From Acidimicrobiaceae bacterium (GTDB lineage Bacteria; Actinomycetota; Acidimicrobiia; Acidimicrobiales; RAAP-2): a DNA stretch of 42,971 nucleotides. The stretch spans positions 91,274 through 134,244 of the forward strand of contig PKXH01000027.1 in the NCBI GenBank assembly GCA_003133405.1, in the 5' to 3' direction. Positions 1 through 8,386 of the stretch are shown here, one piece after another (positions within the stretch are counted from its first letter, which is position 1; each line of letters begins with the position of its first letter). Under the pieces are notes generated by a model. It was given only the letters and a program-made list of their open reading frames with translations. It was not told where the DNA came from and did not search any database. The translations under genes were made by a program, and so were the position numbers.

Positions 1-215
1 TTAGAAGAGGTCTTAGTAGTAGTAGGGCTGTTGACTAACAGGTAACTCTTTAATATCGCTGGTAAATGCCGGTTTAGAGGAAGTGCTTCTGCCCACAGCG
101 TTGTGAGTAACTCCCTCAACCTTCACGGTTCAAGCCGAACATGATGTGGGGTACGGGTTGATTTTCACCGCGACATCCACAAGTTGACCCCAACGTTGTG
201 CACAAATTTCTTCCT
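1..215. promoter_or_regulatory. oriC: candidate oriC segment in the dnaA 3' flank, truncated by the window edge
   Basis: Four tandem TAG at 14-25, then GGC and a DnaA-box-like TGTTGACTA (29-37); TGTGAGTAA (102-110), ACATCCACA (173-181) and palindromic TTGTGCACAA (196-205). Located downstream of dnaA, where dnaN would be expected. Confidence 0.6.
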
Positions 216-1664
216 CTAATTCTCTCCCTGTAGACGGCGTTTTAACTGATTGATTTGATTCAGCACCTCGGGGTTTGACGTGAGCTGCTCCTTGATTTTT
301 TCAACTCCGCTAATGACTGTCGTGTGGTTTCGTCCGTCGAAAATCCTCGCGATCATGGGGTACGAGTAGTTATTCAATAGGTCGCGAATGAGATACATCG
401 CCACGTGACGAGCGTGCACGAGGGGGCGAAGACGTTTCGATCCCCGGACTTCTTCTACCGACAGACCGTAGAAGTCCGCCACCACAGAAAGAATGGTCTC
501 TGGCTTTAATATGACCTGTTCATGACCGAGATTTGTGAGGTGCGCCTTGGCGAGTTCGAGGGTGATGGGCTCTTGGCGCAGATTGGCGAACGCTCGCAAC
601 ATCGTGATCGAGCCCTCCAGTTCTCGAATATTGTCACGGACCCGGTGAGCGATCCACTCCGCCACGTCACCCGGTAGGGCGATACCCTCGCGCTCAGACT
701 TAGAGCGAAGGATCGCGATTCGCGTCTCGAGATCGGGCTGGTCAATCTCGGTGACGAGCCCCTGCAAGAGGCGACTACGGAATCTCTCTTGTAGCCCCGC
801 CAGGTCGCGAGGCGAACGGTCCGAGGTCAACACGATCTGTTTGCCCTCGCCGTGTAGCGCGTTGTACGTGTGAAAAATCTCCTCGTGAAACGTCTCGCCA
901 CGCGTCTCCATGAACTGAATGTCGTCAATGAGCAGGACGTCGTTTTCCCGGTAGCGCTCGTGCAGTGAGAGTTGGGTACGTGTCTGAATGGCTCGGATGA
1001 AGTCATTAAGAAACGTCTCGGTTGAAACGTAGAGCACCTTTCGTCCGGGGTAGTTCTCCTGGACATAGTTGCCAATGGCGTGCAACAAGTGGGTCTTACC
1101 AAGGCCCGAGTTCCCGTAGATCATCAGGGGGTTATAGGCCCGCCCGGGGGTCTCGGCCACGGACTGCGCCGCGGCGAACGCCAAGCGGTTGGATGTCCCT
1201 GGAACGAAGGAATCAAAGGTCATTCGAGGATCGAGGCGGGCTGGGTGATCAACGCTGGACGCGAATGTGACCAAAGGCGGTGGCTCGACCGGCTCGGAAG
1301 CGAGTTCGGTGAACTCGGGTGCACTCATCGAGGCGGCGACGGTCAGTGACACGTGCATCTCGCGACCGACCAACTGCTCGGCCTGCTCGGTGATGAACGG
1401 TAGATAGCGCTGTTGGACACGTAAGAGTTGAATCTGATTCGGCGCGCCGATGACGAGTTGGTCGTCGTGGTAATCCACAAGGCGAAGTGTGCTAAGTCCC
1501 GCCGCCCAAACAGCTTCAGAAGCGTTGCCACGTAAGGAGTCGCGAAGAGCTGACCAGATTTCATCCCCACTCTGCACAATCTTCCTCCACAGATCAACTC
1601 TGACATTATCCACAAGCGGTCTTCGACGGAGATCCGCTGTTTCCCTGACAGGGAGAGTCACCAT
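216..1664 (-). CDS. dnaA: chromosomal replication initiator protein DnaA
   Basis: Walker A GNSGLGKTHLLHAIGN, Walker B LLIDDIQF, C-terminal domain IV signature GGRNHTTV-like (DGRNHTTVISGVEKI). A GTG codon at 1617 is an alternative start. Confidence 0.98.
   Translation of the reverse strand: MVTLPVRETADLRRRPLVDNVRVDLWRKIVQSGDEIWSALRDSLRGNASEAVWAAGLSTLRLVDYHDDQLVIGAPNQIQLLRVQQRYLPFITEQAEQLVGREMHVSLTVAASMSAPEFTELASEPVEPPPLVTFASSVDHPARLDPRMTFDSFVPGTSNRLAFAAAQSVAETPGRAYNPLMIYGNSGLGKTHLLHAIGNYVQENYPGRKVLYVSTETFLNDFIRAIQTRTQLSLHERYRENDVLLIDDIQFMETRGETFHEEIFHTYNALHGEGKQIVLTSDRSPRDLAGLQERFRSRLLQGLVTEIDQPDLETRIAILRSKSEREGIALPGDVAEWIAHRVRDNIRELEGSITMLRAFANLRQEPITLELAKAHLTNLGHEQVILKPETILSVVADFYGLSVEEVRGSKRLRPLVHARHVAMYLIRDLLNNYSYPMIARIFDGRNHTTVISGVEKIKEQLTSNPEVLNQINQLKRRLQGEN
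1606..1614 (+). promoter_or_regulatory. perfect DnaA box TTATCCACA at the 5' end of dnaA
   Basis: Exact TTATCCACA. Confidence 0.6.
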
Positions 1665-1787
1665 ACACCCATTTATGACGCTCCGCCGGGGCCGTTGGAT
1701 TGGTGGGGTAACATTGCGGGCTGTGGCGTGCCAGCGACCCCCAGGGGGTCACGCGAAACGCAGAGGATATTTTGAGAAGAGGTTTTT

Positions 1788-1922
1788 GTGAAGCGTACTT
1801 ATCAGCCAAACCAGAGAAAGAGAGCCAAAACACACGGTTTTCGCGCGCGAATGCGCACCCGTGCCGGTCGCGCCGTTCTTAAAGCCCGTCGCAACAAGGG
1901 CCGTCACCAATTGACGGTCTAG
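1788..1922 (+). CDS. rpmH: 50S ribosomal protein L34
   Basis: Read directly: GTG start, [47 protein letters not shown] stop. Absent from the ORF track because it is short. Confidence 0.97.
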   Translation: MKRTYQPNQRKRAKTHGFRARMRTRAGRAVLKARRNKGRHQLTV

Positions 1923-1927
1923 CTAGG

Positions 1928-2257
1928 GTGCCCGGTCGGGTCCGAACCCGCCGGCAGTTCGCGCTCTTCGCGATACCAACTGGACGAGCTCAGAGTGGGC
2001 CGCTGCGAATCTCTTTCGTGGCCGGCCCATCAGAGAGCACTTCGGTGGACGTGGCGTTCGCGATCAGTCGAAAGGTCGGTAACGCGGTCGCACGCAATAG
2101 ACTCCGCCGGCGACTTCGGGCACTATTTGATGTCCTTACCCCCCAACCCAAGCCTGGTAGTTACCTGATCAGGTGTGGTTTTGAGACAGGAAAGCTCTCA
2201 TATGAAGAACTCCAACACCATCTCCAACAAGCCCTTCGCCGAGTCGAAGGAATCTAA
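1928..2257 (+). CDS. rnpA: ribonuclease P protein component
   Basis: RNR motif AFAISRKVGNAVARNRLRRRLR; position after rpmH. Confidence 0.95.
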   Translation: MPGRVRTRRQFALFAIPTGRAQSGPLRISFVAGPSESTSVDVAFAISRKVGNAVARNRLRRRLRALFDVLTPQPKPGSYLIRCGFETGKLSYEELQHHLQQALRRVEGI

Positions 2258-2513
2258 ATCGACGCTCGGTGCTCGAGTGTTGCTGGGGCTCATCGTCACC
2301 TATCAGAGTCTTCGCGCGGGACGCGTGGCCCCTTGTCGGTTCTACCCTTCGTGTTCGAACTACGCGGCTGAGGCGATCGCCACGCACGGAGCTGCGAGGG
2401 GAACGTGGTTGGCGCTACGCCGCGTGCTGCGCTGTCGCCCCTTTGGCCCGCACGGCATCGATCTGGTACCAGAGCCCAAGGCCGTTAGGAGTTCCGCGTC
2501 ATGCACTCAATAG
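2202..2513 (+). CDS. yidD: membrane protein insertion efficiency factor YidD
   Basis: CRFYPSCSNYAAEAI...GTWLALRRVLRCRPFGPHGIDLVP is the YidD signature; start chosen at MKNSNTI, overlapping rnpA. Confidence 0.92.
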   Translation: MKNSNTISNKPFAESKESKSTLGARVLLGLIVTYQSLRAGRVAPCRFYPSCSNYAAEAIATHGAARGTWLALRRVLRCRPFGPHGIDLVPEPKAVRSSASCTQ

Positions 2514-3505
2514 CGCATACCATCGGGGGGATTTTCCAGCCAATCTTCCGGCTCTTTGGGTGGCTGCTGGCTTTCTTCTACGGTCTTATTCCGAACTATG
2601 GGGTCGCGATCGCTCTGTTGACGATCGTGATCATGGGGGCCCTGACTCCCCTAACCATCAAGAGCACCCGCTCGATGATGTCGATGCAGAAGATCCAGCC
2701 CGAGATCAAGAAGCTCCAGCAGAAGTACAAGGGTCCCGAGAACCGTCAGATGATGAACGACGAGTTGATGCGGTTGTACCGAGAAGAGGGCGTCAATCCC
2801 ATCGGGGGCTGTCTACCCCTGTTGCTCCAGGCGCCGTTCCTCTTCATTCTCTACAGCGTTATCAAGGGCTTGTCGCACACGATCACGTCGACCAGCGGCA
2901 AGATCACCGCGCTGCCCCGGTATATCCCTTCAACAGGTTCCATGTCCAAGATGTACGAAAGTCTCATCCACTCCCTGGGACATATCAACGTCTGGGGCAT
3001 GGACTTAAGCCTCAAGCCCTTCAGCAGCGGCCTCTCGGTGCCGGCCCGGATCCCCTTCTTCGCCTTGGCGGCGGTGGCCGTGGCTTTGCAGTACTTCCAG
3101 ATGGCCCAGATGAACAACCGCAACAAGAAGACCGGTCAGAGTCTGCCCAGTCAACAACAGACCATGCAACGGATCCTTCCGATTGTTTTTGCATACTTCT
3201 ACATGGTGATACCAGCCGCCGTCGTGTTGTATATGATTTTTTCAACAGTCATTCGTATAATTACTCAAGACCTCATGTTCCGTACCGGCGTCTCCAATCC
3301 CCATAAGGGCGAGCGGGCGCTGCCGGCGGGTGAACGGGTTGAACCCGCGACCGAGATCGTCGAAGAGCCCAAAGCTAAACCCTCGACCCCTAAACCTCAA
3401 CCACCCTCGCGCCCGAGCAGCCGGTCGAAGAGTCAGCCCCGACCAGTCCCCAAGCCCCAAAGCCAGCCTCGCTCGAGGGCGAAGCGCAAGAGAAAGGCGC
3501 GATAG
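2501..3505 (+). CDS. yidC: membrane protein insertase YidC/Oxa1
   Basis: NYGVAIALLTIVIMGALTPLTIKSTRSMMSMQKIQPEIKKLQQKYKG and GGCLPLLLQAPFLFILYSVI; basic/proline-rich C-tail. Confidence 0.95.
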   Translation: MHSIAHTIGGIFQPIFRLFGWLLAFFYGLIPNYGVAIALLTIVIMGALTPLTIKSTRSMMSMQKIQPEIKKLQQKYKGPENRQMMNDELMRLYREEGVNPIGGCLPLLLQAPFLFILYSVIKGLSHTITSTSGKITALPRYIPSTGSMSKMYESLIHSLGHINVWGMDLSLKPFSSGLSVPARIPFFALAAVAVALQYFQMAQMNNRNKKTGQSLPSQQQTMQRILPIVFAYFYMVIPAAVVLYMIFSTVIRIITQDLMFRTGVSNPHKGERALPAGERVEPATEIVEEPKAKPSTPKPQPPSRPSSRSKSQPRPVPKPQSQPRSRAKRKRKAR

Positions 3506-3508
3506 TTC

Positions 3509-4363
3509 ATGGAGTGGGTCGAAACTACCGGAAAGACAGTTGACGAGGCGATGGATCGGGCGCTGGTGCACCTTGGCGTACATCGCGACGACGCCGAAGT
3601 CGAAGTACTTGAAGAGCCGAAAGCCGGTCTCTTCGGCAGGGTCCGAGGAGAAGCGAGGGTTCGTGCACGGGTCCGGCCGAGCGGGCCCCGTCCCAAGCGA
3701 TCGAGACGCTCAGGTCAGAACAGTGATCGTCCTCGCTCGGCAAGTGATCGAAACGAACGACCTCGCACCGAGCGGCGACCCGAAGTCGAGTCTCGCCGTG
3801 ACAAGGAGCCGAGTGCTCCACGTCAACCTTCGCGATCGCGAAACCAGCAGTCAGTAAAGAGTCCAAATAAGGAGGACAGTATGGCGGAGGGCATCTCGCT
3901 TGCCGAACAAGGAGCCATCGCGAAGGAGTTCCTCGAAGGACTCTTGGCGTCGATGGATATTAAGGCCGACGTCTCGGTGAGAGAGCTCGATGAAGAGACC
4001 GTGGAGATCTCGGTCAACGCCTCCCCGCCCACCGAACTCGGTGTTCTAGTGGGCCCCCGCGGGACGACGCTGCAAGCCTTACAAGAAGTGACCCGTACCG
4101 TCGTTCAGTCCAAGAGTCCTAGCCGGACTGACCGGATCCTCGTGGACGTCGCTCAATATCGCGAACGCCGGGTGGCAGCCCTCGGTCGATTCGCTCAACA
4201 GGTGGCGCTTGACGTCATTGAAACTGGCGAGGAACGGGCTTTGGAGCCCATGTCCGCCGCTGACCGCAAGGCCGTGCACGACGCATTGACGGAAAATGAG
4301 GCGGTTGTCACCCGTTCTGAAGGTGAAGACCCCCGACGATTCGTGGTCGTCGCACCGGCGTAG
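3509..4363 (+). CDS. Jag/KhpB-like KH-R3H RNA-binding protein
   Basis: N-terminal Jag-N like MEWVETTGKTVDEAMDRAL, KH VLVGPRGTTLQALQEV, R3H ALEPMSAADRKAVHDALTE; between yidC and rsmG. Confidence 0.9.
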   Translation: MEWVETTGKTVDEAMDRALVHLGVHRDDAEVEVLEEPKAGLFGRVRGEARVRARVRPSGPRPKRSRRSGQNSDRPRSASDRNERPRTERRPEVESRRDKEPSAPRQPSRSRNQQSVKSPNKEDSMAEGISLAEQGAIAKEFLEGLLASMDIKADVSVRELDEETVEISVNASPPTELGVLVGPRGTTLQALQEVTRTVVQSKSPSRTDRILVDVAQYRERRVAALGRFAQQVALDVIETGEERALEPMSAADRKAVHDALTENEAVVTRSEGEDPRRFVVVAPA

Positions 4364-4369
4364 TGACAG

Positions 4370-4993
4370 GTGATGAACGGTTGGTTGACCCGCGCTCTCG
4401 AGGAATCGAGGGCGCGGGGCCATTTAGGGCCTCAATCGATTGATCCCCAAATCGCCCACGCCGAGGGTTTCGCGCGCTGCTGGGAGGCCATTCGCCCGAC
4501 TCCCCCGGAGGACTTCTTGGACCTAGGGAGTGGTGGAGGGTTACCCGGTCTCGTTCTCCTTGACCGCTGGCACGGCCACGCGGTATTGCTTGATTCCATG
4601 GAGAAGAGAAGTAATTTCCTTCGTGAGGTCCTGGCCTGGCCCGACGCTCCCAAGAACGGCGAGGTAGTCACGGCCCGCGCCGAAGAAGCCGCGCGCTGGC
4701 CCGAATTGGAGGGTCGGTTTGACTTGGTGACGGCCCGATCGTTCGGGTCGCCGGCCGTGACTTCAGAGTGTGCGGTGCGGTTCTTGAAGTTAGGTGGCGT
4801 ACTGATCATCTCGGAACCGCCTGGTGAACGCGTTGACGAAAGGTGGAAAGCCTCCGGACTCGGGCTTTTGGGTCTGGTGGCGCAGGGTCGATCACGCTAT
4901 GGAACGGCCTACGAAGTCCTCATAAAGGAGGGCGCGACCGACGCCCACTATCCCCGGGTCACCGGGACTCCCAAAAAGAGGCCGCTTTTTTGA
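4370..4993 (+). CDS. rsmG: 16S rRNA (guanine-N7) methyltransferase RsmG
   Basis: FLDLGSGGGLPGLVLLDRW, EKRSNFLREVL, VTARSFGSPA; position before parA. Confidence 0.92.
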   Translation: MMNGWLTRALEESRARGHLGPQSIDPQIAHAEGFARCWEAIRPTPPEDFLDLGSGGGLPGLVLLDRWHGHAVLLDSMEKRSNFLREVLAWPDAPKNGEVVTARAEEAARWPELEGRFDLVTARSFGSPAVTSECAVRFLKLGGVLIISEPPGERVDERWKASGLGLLGLVAQGRSRYGTAYEVLIKEGATDAHYPRVTGTPKKRPLF

Positions 4994-5009
4994 TGTTTCA
5001 CGTGAAACA
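4994..5009. promoter_or_regulatory. parS: parS site 1
   Basis: Perfect TGTTTCACGTGAAACA. Confidence 0.97.
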
Positions 5010-5087
5010 TCCAAGAAGCGGTTGCTTTCGCGATCGGCCCCATTTCACTTGAATGGCGCCCAATTGACCCCCTTTTAGGTCACCAAT

Positions 5088-5103
5088 TGTTTCACGTGAA
5101 ACA
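5088..5103. promoter_or_regulatory. parS: parS site 2
   Basis: Perfect TGTTTCACGTGAAACA. Confidence 0.97.
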
Positions 5104-5124
5104 TTGACTCGCCCCCTAACGGGA

Positions 5125-5140
5125 TGTTTCACGTGAAACA
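5125..5140. promoter_or_regulatory. parS: parS site 3
   Basis: Perfect TGTTTCACGTGAAACA. Confidence 0.97.
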
Positions 5141-5227
5141 TTGGTACTTGACGAACCAACGAAAAGCGAGTTGAATGGCAGTGGTTCGACGCAGTGTCGG
5201 TACGAATTTACGCTCGAGAAGAGGGCA

Positions 5228-6001
5228 ATGGCGGACGCCAGCATCACAAGGATCTTTGCCGTGGCCAACCAAAAAGGCGGCGTCGGAAAGACGACAACGA
5301 CGGTTTCCCTGGCTGCCGCGCTGGCTGAGCGGGGCAAACGGGTGCTGGTCGTTGACCTGGACCCCCAGGGAAACGCCACCATGGGCCTGGGCGTCGACGG
5401 TCGAAAGTTTGAACGATCGGTGTACGACGTCCTTTTAAACGACGTCCCGATGGCCGATGTCGTCGAGCCCGTGGGCCTTCCGAACCTCTTTGTCGCTCCG
5501 GCAACCCTTGACCTCGCCGGCGTCGAGCAAGAGCTCACCTCGGTCATCTCTCGTGAATTGCGGCTTAAGAAGGCGCTGGCCTCGGTCGACGGCGATTTTG
5601 ACTTCATTTTCGTTGACTGTCCCCCGTCGCTGGGATTGATCACCATCAACGCGTTCGCGGCCGCCACGGACATCATGGTTCCAGTCCAAACCGAGTATTA
5701 CGCGCTCGAAGGTCTCACCCAGTTGCAGAAGATCGTTGACCTCGTTCAGAAGAACCTCAATCCCACGCTTCGCATCACCAAGGTGGTCCTGACCATGTAC
5801 GACGCACGCAACACGCTGTCGGTAGACGTGGCAAAGGAAGTCAAGAAACACTTCCCCGACGAACTCTGTAAGACCATAATTCCGCGCACCGTACGACTCG
5901 CCGAGGCGCCTTCGTACGGACAGCCCATAACGGAATATGATCGGACTTCCAAGGGTTCCAAGGCGTACAAAGCATTAGCAGAGGAGATCTTGAATGGCTA
6001 G
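5228..6001 (+). CDS. parA: chromosome partitioning ATPase ParA/Soj
   Basis: Deviant Walker A KGGVGKTTTTVSLAAALA, LVVDLDPQGNATMGLG, VDCPPSLGLITINA. The track ORF begins at 5141 but MADASITRI (5228) follows a plausible SD. Confidence 0.96.
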   Translation: MADASITRIFAVANQKGGVGKTTTTVSLAAALAERGKRVLVVDLDPQGNATMGLGVDGRKFERSVYDVLLNDVPMADVVEPVGLPNLFVAPATLDLAGVEQELTSVISRELRLKKALASVDGDFDFIFVDCPPSLGLITINAFAAATDIMVPVQTEYYALEGLTQLQKIVDLVQKNLNPTLRITKVVLTMYDARNTLSVDVAKEVKKHFPDELCKTIIPRTVRLAEAPSYGQPITEYDRTSKGSKAYKALAEEILNG

Positions 6002-6920
6002 AAAACCAGGCTTAGGCAAGGGACTTGGAGCCCTCATCCCAGAGACCAAAGCGACGCCGGAAGAAAAGGCTTCGACAACGTCACCGTCCAGCCCGCTTCG
6101 AATGGTGCCCGTCGACGCGATACGGCCGAACCAGTTTCAGCCCCGCAAGGTCTTTAACGACGAGAGCCTCAAGACCCTGGCGGCATCGGTCCAGGAGCTC
6201 GGTGTCCTTCAACCAATCATTGTCCGACCAGTCGAGGGCGAACCCGATCACTTCGAACTCATCGCGGGGGAGCGGCGTTGGCGAGCGGCGGTCATCGCGA
6301 AACTCGAGTTGGTGCCCGTTCTGCTCCAAGACGACGTCAACGATCGCCTTTCACTAGAGCAGGCCGTAGTTGAGAATCTTCATCGCGTTGACCTGCACGC
6401 GTTAGAAGAGGCCGCGGCCTATCAACAACTCGTCGACGATTTTAATCTCACTCACGACCAGGTGGCCCAGCGAGTCGGTAAGAGTCGAGCTTATGTTACG
6501 AATACGTTACGACTTCTTCAGTTGGGTGACGCTGCTCAGAGCGCGTTGGTCGCTTCGCAAATCACGCCTGGACACGCGCGAGCTCTGCTGGCTATTGGTG
6601 ATCCAAACGCTCAATCCACGATGTTGGCCCGTGTGATCAAAAATGAGTTCTCGGTGCGCTCGACCGAAGAGGCGGTCAAACTCTTTCTCGAGCCCAAGCC
6701 CGCGCCGAGCACCGAGTCCGCGACGAAGGCACCCGAGGGGGTTCCGCGGCTTCGTCCGGTGCCCGACGCCAGCGTGGCCGAACTCGAAGAGCTCTTGGAG
6801 AACTACCTCGACACGCGGGTCCACGTTGATCTAAAGGGCCGAAACGGCCGAATAATTATTGATTTTGCGGACCTTGACGACCTCGAACGGCTCTACAGCG
6901 TCATCGCAAAGCCCAAATAA
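5994..6920 (+). CDS. parB: chromosome partitioning protein ParB/Spo0J
   Basis: MARKPGLGKGLGALIP, IRPNQFQPRKVF, ELIAGERRWRAA, HTH with VGKSRAYVTNTLRLLQL, ITPGHARALLAI. Confidence 0.97.
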   Translation: MARKPGLGKGLGALIPETKATPEEKASTTSPSSPLRMVPVDAIRPNQFQPRKVFNDESLKTLAASVQELGVLQPIIVRPVEGEPDHFELIAGERRWRAAVIAKLELVPVLLQDDVNDRLSLEQAVVENLHRVDLHALEEAAAYQQLVDDFNLTHDQVAQRVGKSRAYVTNTLRLLQLGDAAQSALVASQITPGHARALLAIGDPNAQSTMLARVIKNEFSVRSTEEAVKLFLEPKPAPSTESATKAPEGVPRLRPVPDASVAELEELLENYLDTRVHVDLKGRNGRIIIDFADLDDLERLYSVIAKPK

Positions 6921-7008
6921 CTCTCAACCATCAACTTAACCCTCTCGTTGAAGTTTTCCCCAAGTTGTGGATGAAGTTGTGGGTTATTTCGTTTTTGCTT
7001 GATTTTTC

Positions 7009-7031
7009 AGGTATTTACCCCCGAAATACCT
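7009..7031. terminator. inverted repeat between convergent parB and cwlM-like gene; possible weak bidirectional terminator
   Basis: AGGTATTT-acccccg-AAATACCT, perfect 8-bp arms; AT-rich stem and no clear U-tract. Confidence 0.4.
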
Positions 7032-7049
7032 AACATTGAACTGGTATTT

Positions 7050-7955
7050 TCAACCCGGCCTGTGGATAACTTGCTCGACCACACCCTCGAGTGCGGTGAT
7101 GATTGGGTGAAGTACCTGTTCAGAGAGGTCACCGTGCTCTACGTGCACGGTTGTCATCTGGGTTTCACGAAGAATTGGAAGGGCCATGCCGGTCACCTCG
7201 ACCCTCGGTCCGTCCGAGACCAGCGCGAGGGCTGAAGCGAAGGCGCTCGCGACGAACTCGCCGCGTCGCGAGTGCGCGTGGTAGCCCGCCCAGTAATGCA
7301 AGTGGATGCCGTCGACCTCTGGACGAGCCTGAAACGACAACACCAGCGCCACGTTGTGAGAGTTGGCGAAGTCCGATGACTCCTCGTGTGAGGTGCCCTT
7401 CAGCACGTGGATCGCCGGCGAGTCACCGAGCGAGAGCGCCAGTGCGGGCACGAAAGGACTCTCCCCACAGAGCACGATCGATCCGGTCGCGAGGGGATTG
7501 AATCCCGCGAGGTCGCGCGCGTCATTGACCAGGCTTCGATTCGCATTCGTCCTTCGTACGCGGGTGAGTTCTTGGAGGGTCGCCTGGGTCAGCGCCCCGT
7601 CGGAGTCGAGGGCGCAGTTACGTTGAAACTCACTCAACGCGCTGTCGAGCTGCGGCCCAAAGATGCCGTCGATGCGGCCCGGGTTGAAACCGAGTTGGGC
7701 GAGGAGCACCTGAAGTTCCGCGACGTCGTCCCCGCGCAGATAGGGCCTCGTGAGGTACAAGAGGCGCGCGCCCAGTTGCCAGCGCGCTTCGCCGAGCCGT
7801 TCCCAGGTCGTGGCGTCCACGACGCCGGTGAGGGGGAGACCGCGGGAACGCTGAAAGGCCTCCACCAACGCGACCGTCGCGGCGTCAAAGACGTCGTTCG
7901 CGACGTTCGTCGGACGAAGGGTGAAGGCCCGCAGGCGTTCGTTGAGTTCGCGCAC
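7050..7955 (-). CDS. peptidoglycan-binding / N-acetylmuramoyl-L-alanine amidase-like protein (CwlM-like)
   Basis: Two PG_binding_1-type repeats (AFQRSRGLPLTGVVDATTWERL; LAQLGFNPGRIDGIFGPQLDSALSEFQRN) then an amidase_3-like C-terminal half; next to trxA as in mycobacterial cwlM. The start may lie slightly upstream. Confidence 0.8.
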   Translation of the reverse strand: MRELNERLRAFTLRPTNVANDVFDAATVALVEAFQRSRGLPLTGVVDATTWERLGEARWQLGARLLYLTRPYLRGDDVAELQVLLAQLGFNPGRIDGIFGPQLDSALSEFQRNCALDSDGALTQATLQELTRVRRTNANRSLVNDARDLAGFNPLATGSIVLCGESPFVPALALSLGDSPAIHVLKGTSHEESSDFANSHNVALVLSFQARPEVDGIHLHYWAGYHAHSRRGEFVASAFASALALVSDGPRVEVTGMALPILRETQMTTVHVEHGDLSEQVLHPIITALEGVVEQVIHRPG

Positions 7956-8002
7956 ACGCTGGCCCGTGGCACCCAGGCGGAGCGGTTCGAAGTTCAGGCG
8001 AA

Positions 8003-8329
8003 CTACAGGCTCGACGTGATCTCTTGCAAGAGCGCGCCCTTGGGCTTGGCCCCCACGAGTCGCGCGACGACCTCGCCGTTCTTAAAGAGTAAGAGGGTGG
8101 GGATGCTCATGACCGAGAACTTGGTCGCGGTCGCGACGTTGACGTCCACGTCGAGCTTGCCGACCGTGAACTTGTCGGACTGTTCAAGGGCGAACTCTTC
8201 GAGAATGGGGGCGATGGTCTTGCACGGGCCACACCACTCAGCCCAAAAGTCCACGAGAATGGGCTTCTCAGATGATCCAATGACCTCGGCGAACGTTGCG
8301 TCAGTCAGGGTCGTGATGTTGTCGCTCAT
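8003..8329 (-). CDS. trxA: thioredoxin
   Basis: [31 protein letters not shown]; start MSDNITTL with good SD (GAGGAGG). Confidence 0.96.
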   Translation of the reverse strand: MSDNITTLTDATFAEVIGSSEKPILVDFWAEWCGPCKTIAPILEEFALEQSDKFTVGKLDVDVNVATATKFSVMSIPTLLLFKNGEVVARLVGAKPKGALLQEITSSL

Positions 8330-8386
8330 GATGACCTCCTCGCGCGCCCGCGTCGACGTCGCGTCAACCACCTTAGCGACCGGGTG

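Noticed and set aside
2269-3306. 345-aa plus-strand ORF overlapping yidD and yidC
   Set aside because: Out of frame with two well-supported genes; Arg/His/Pro-rich shadow ORF.
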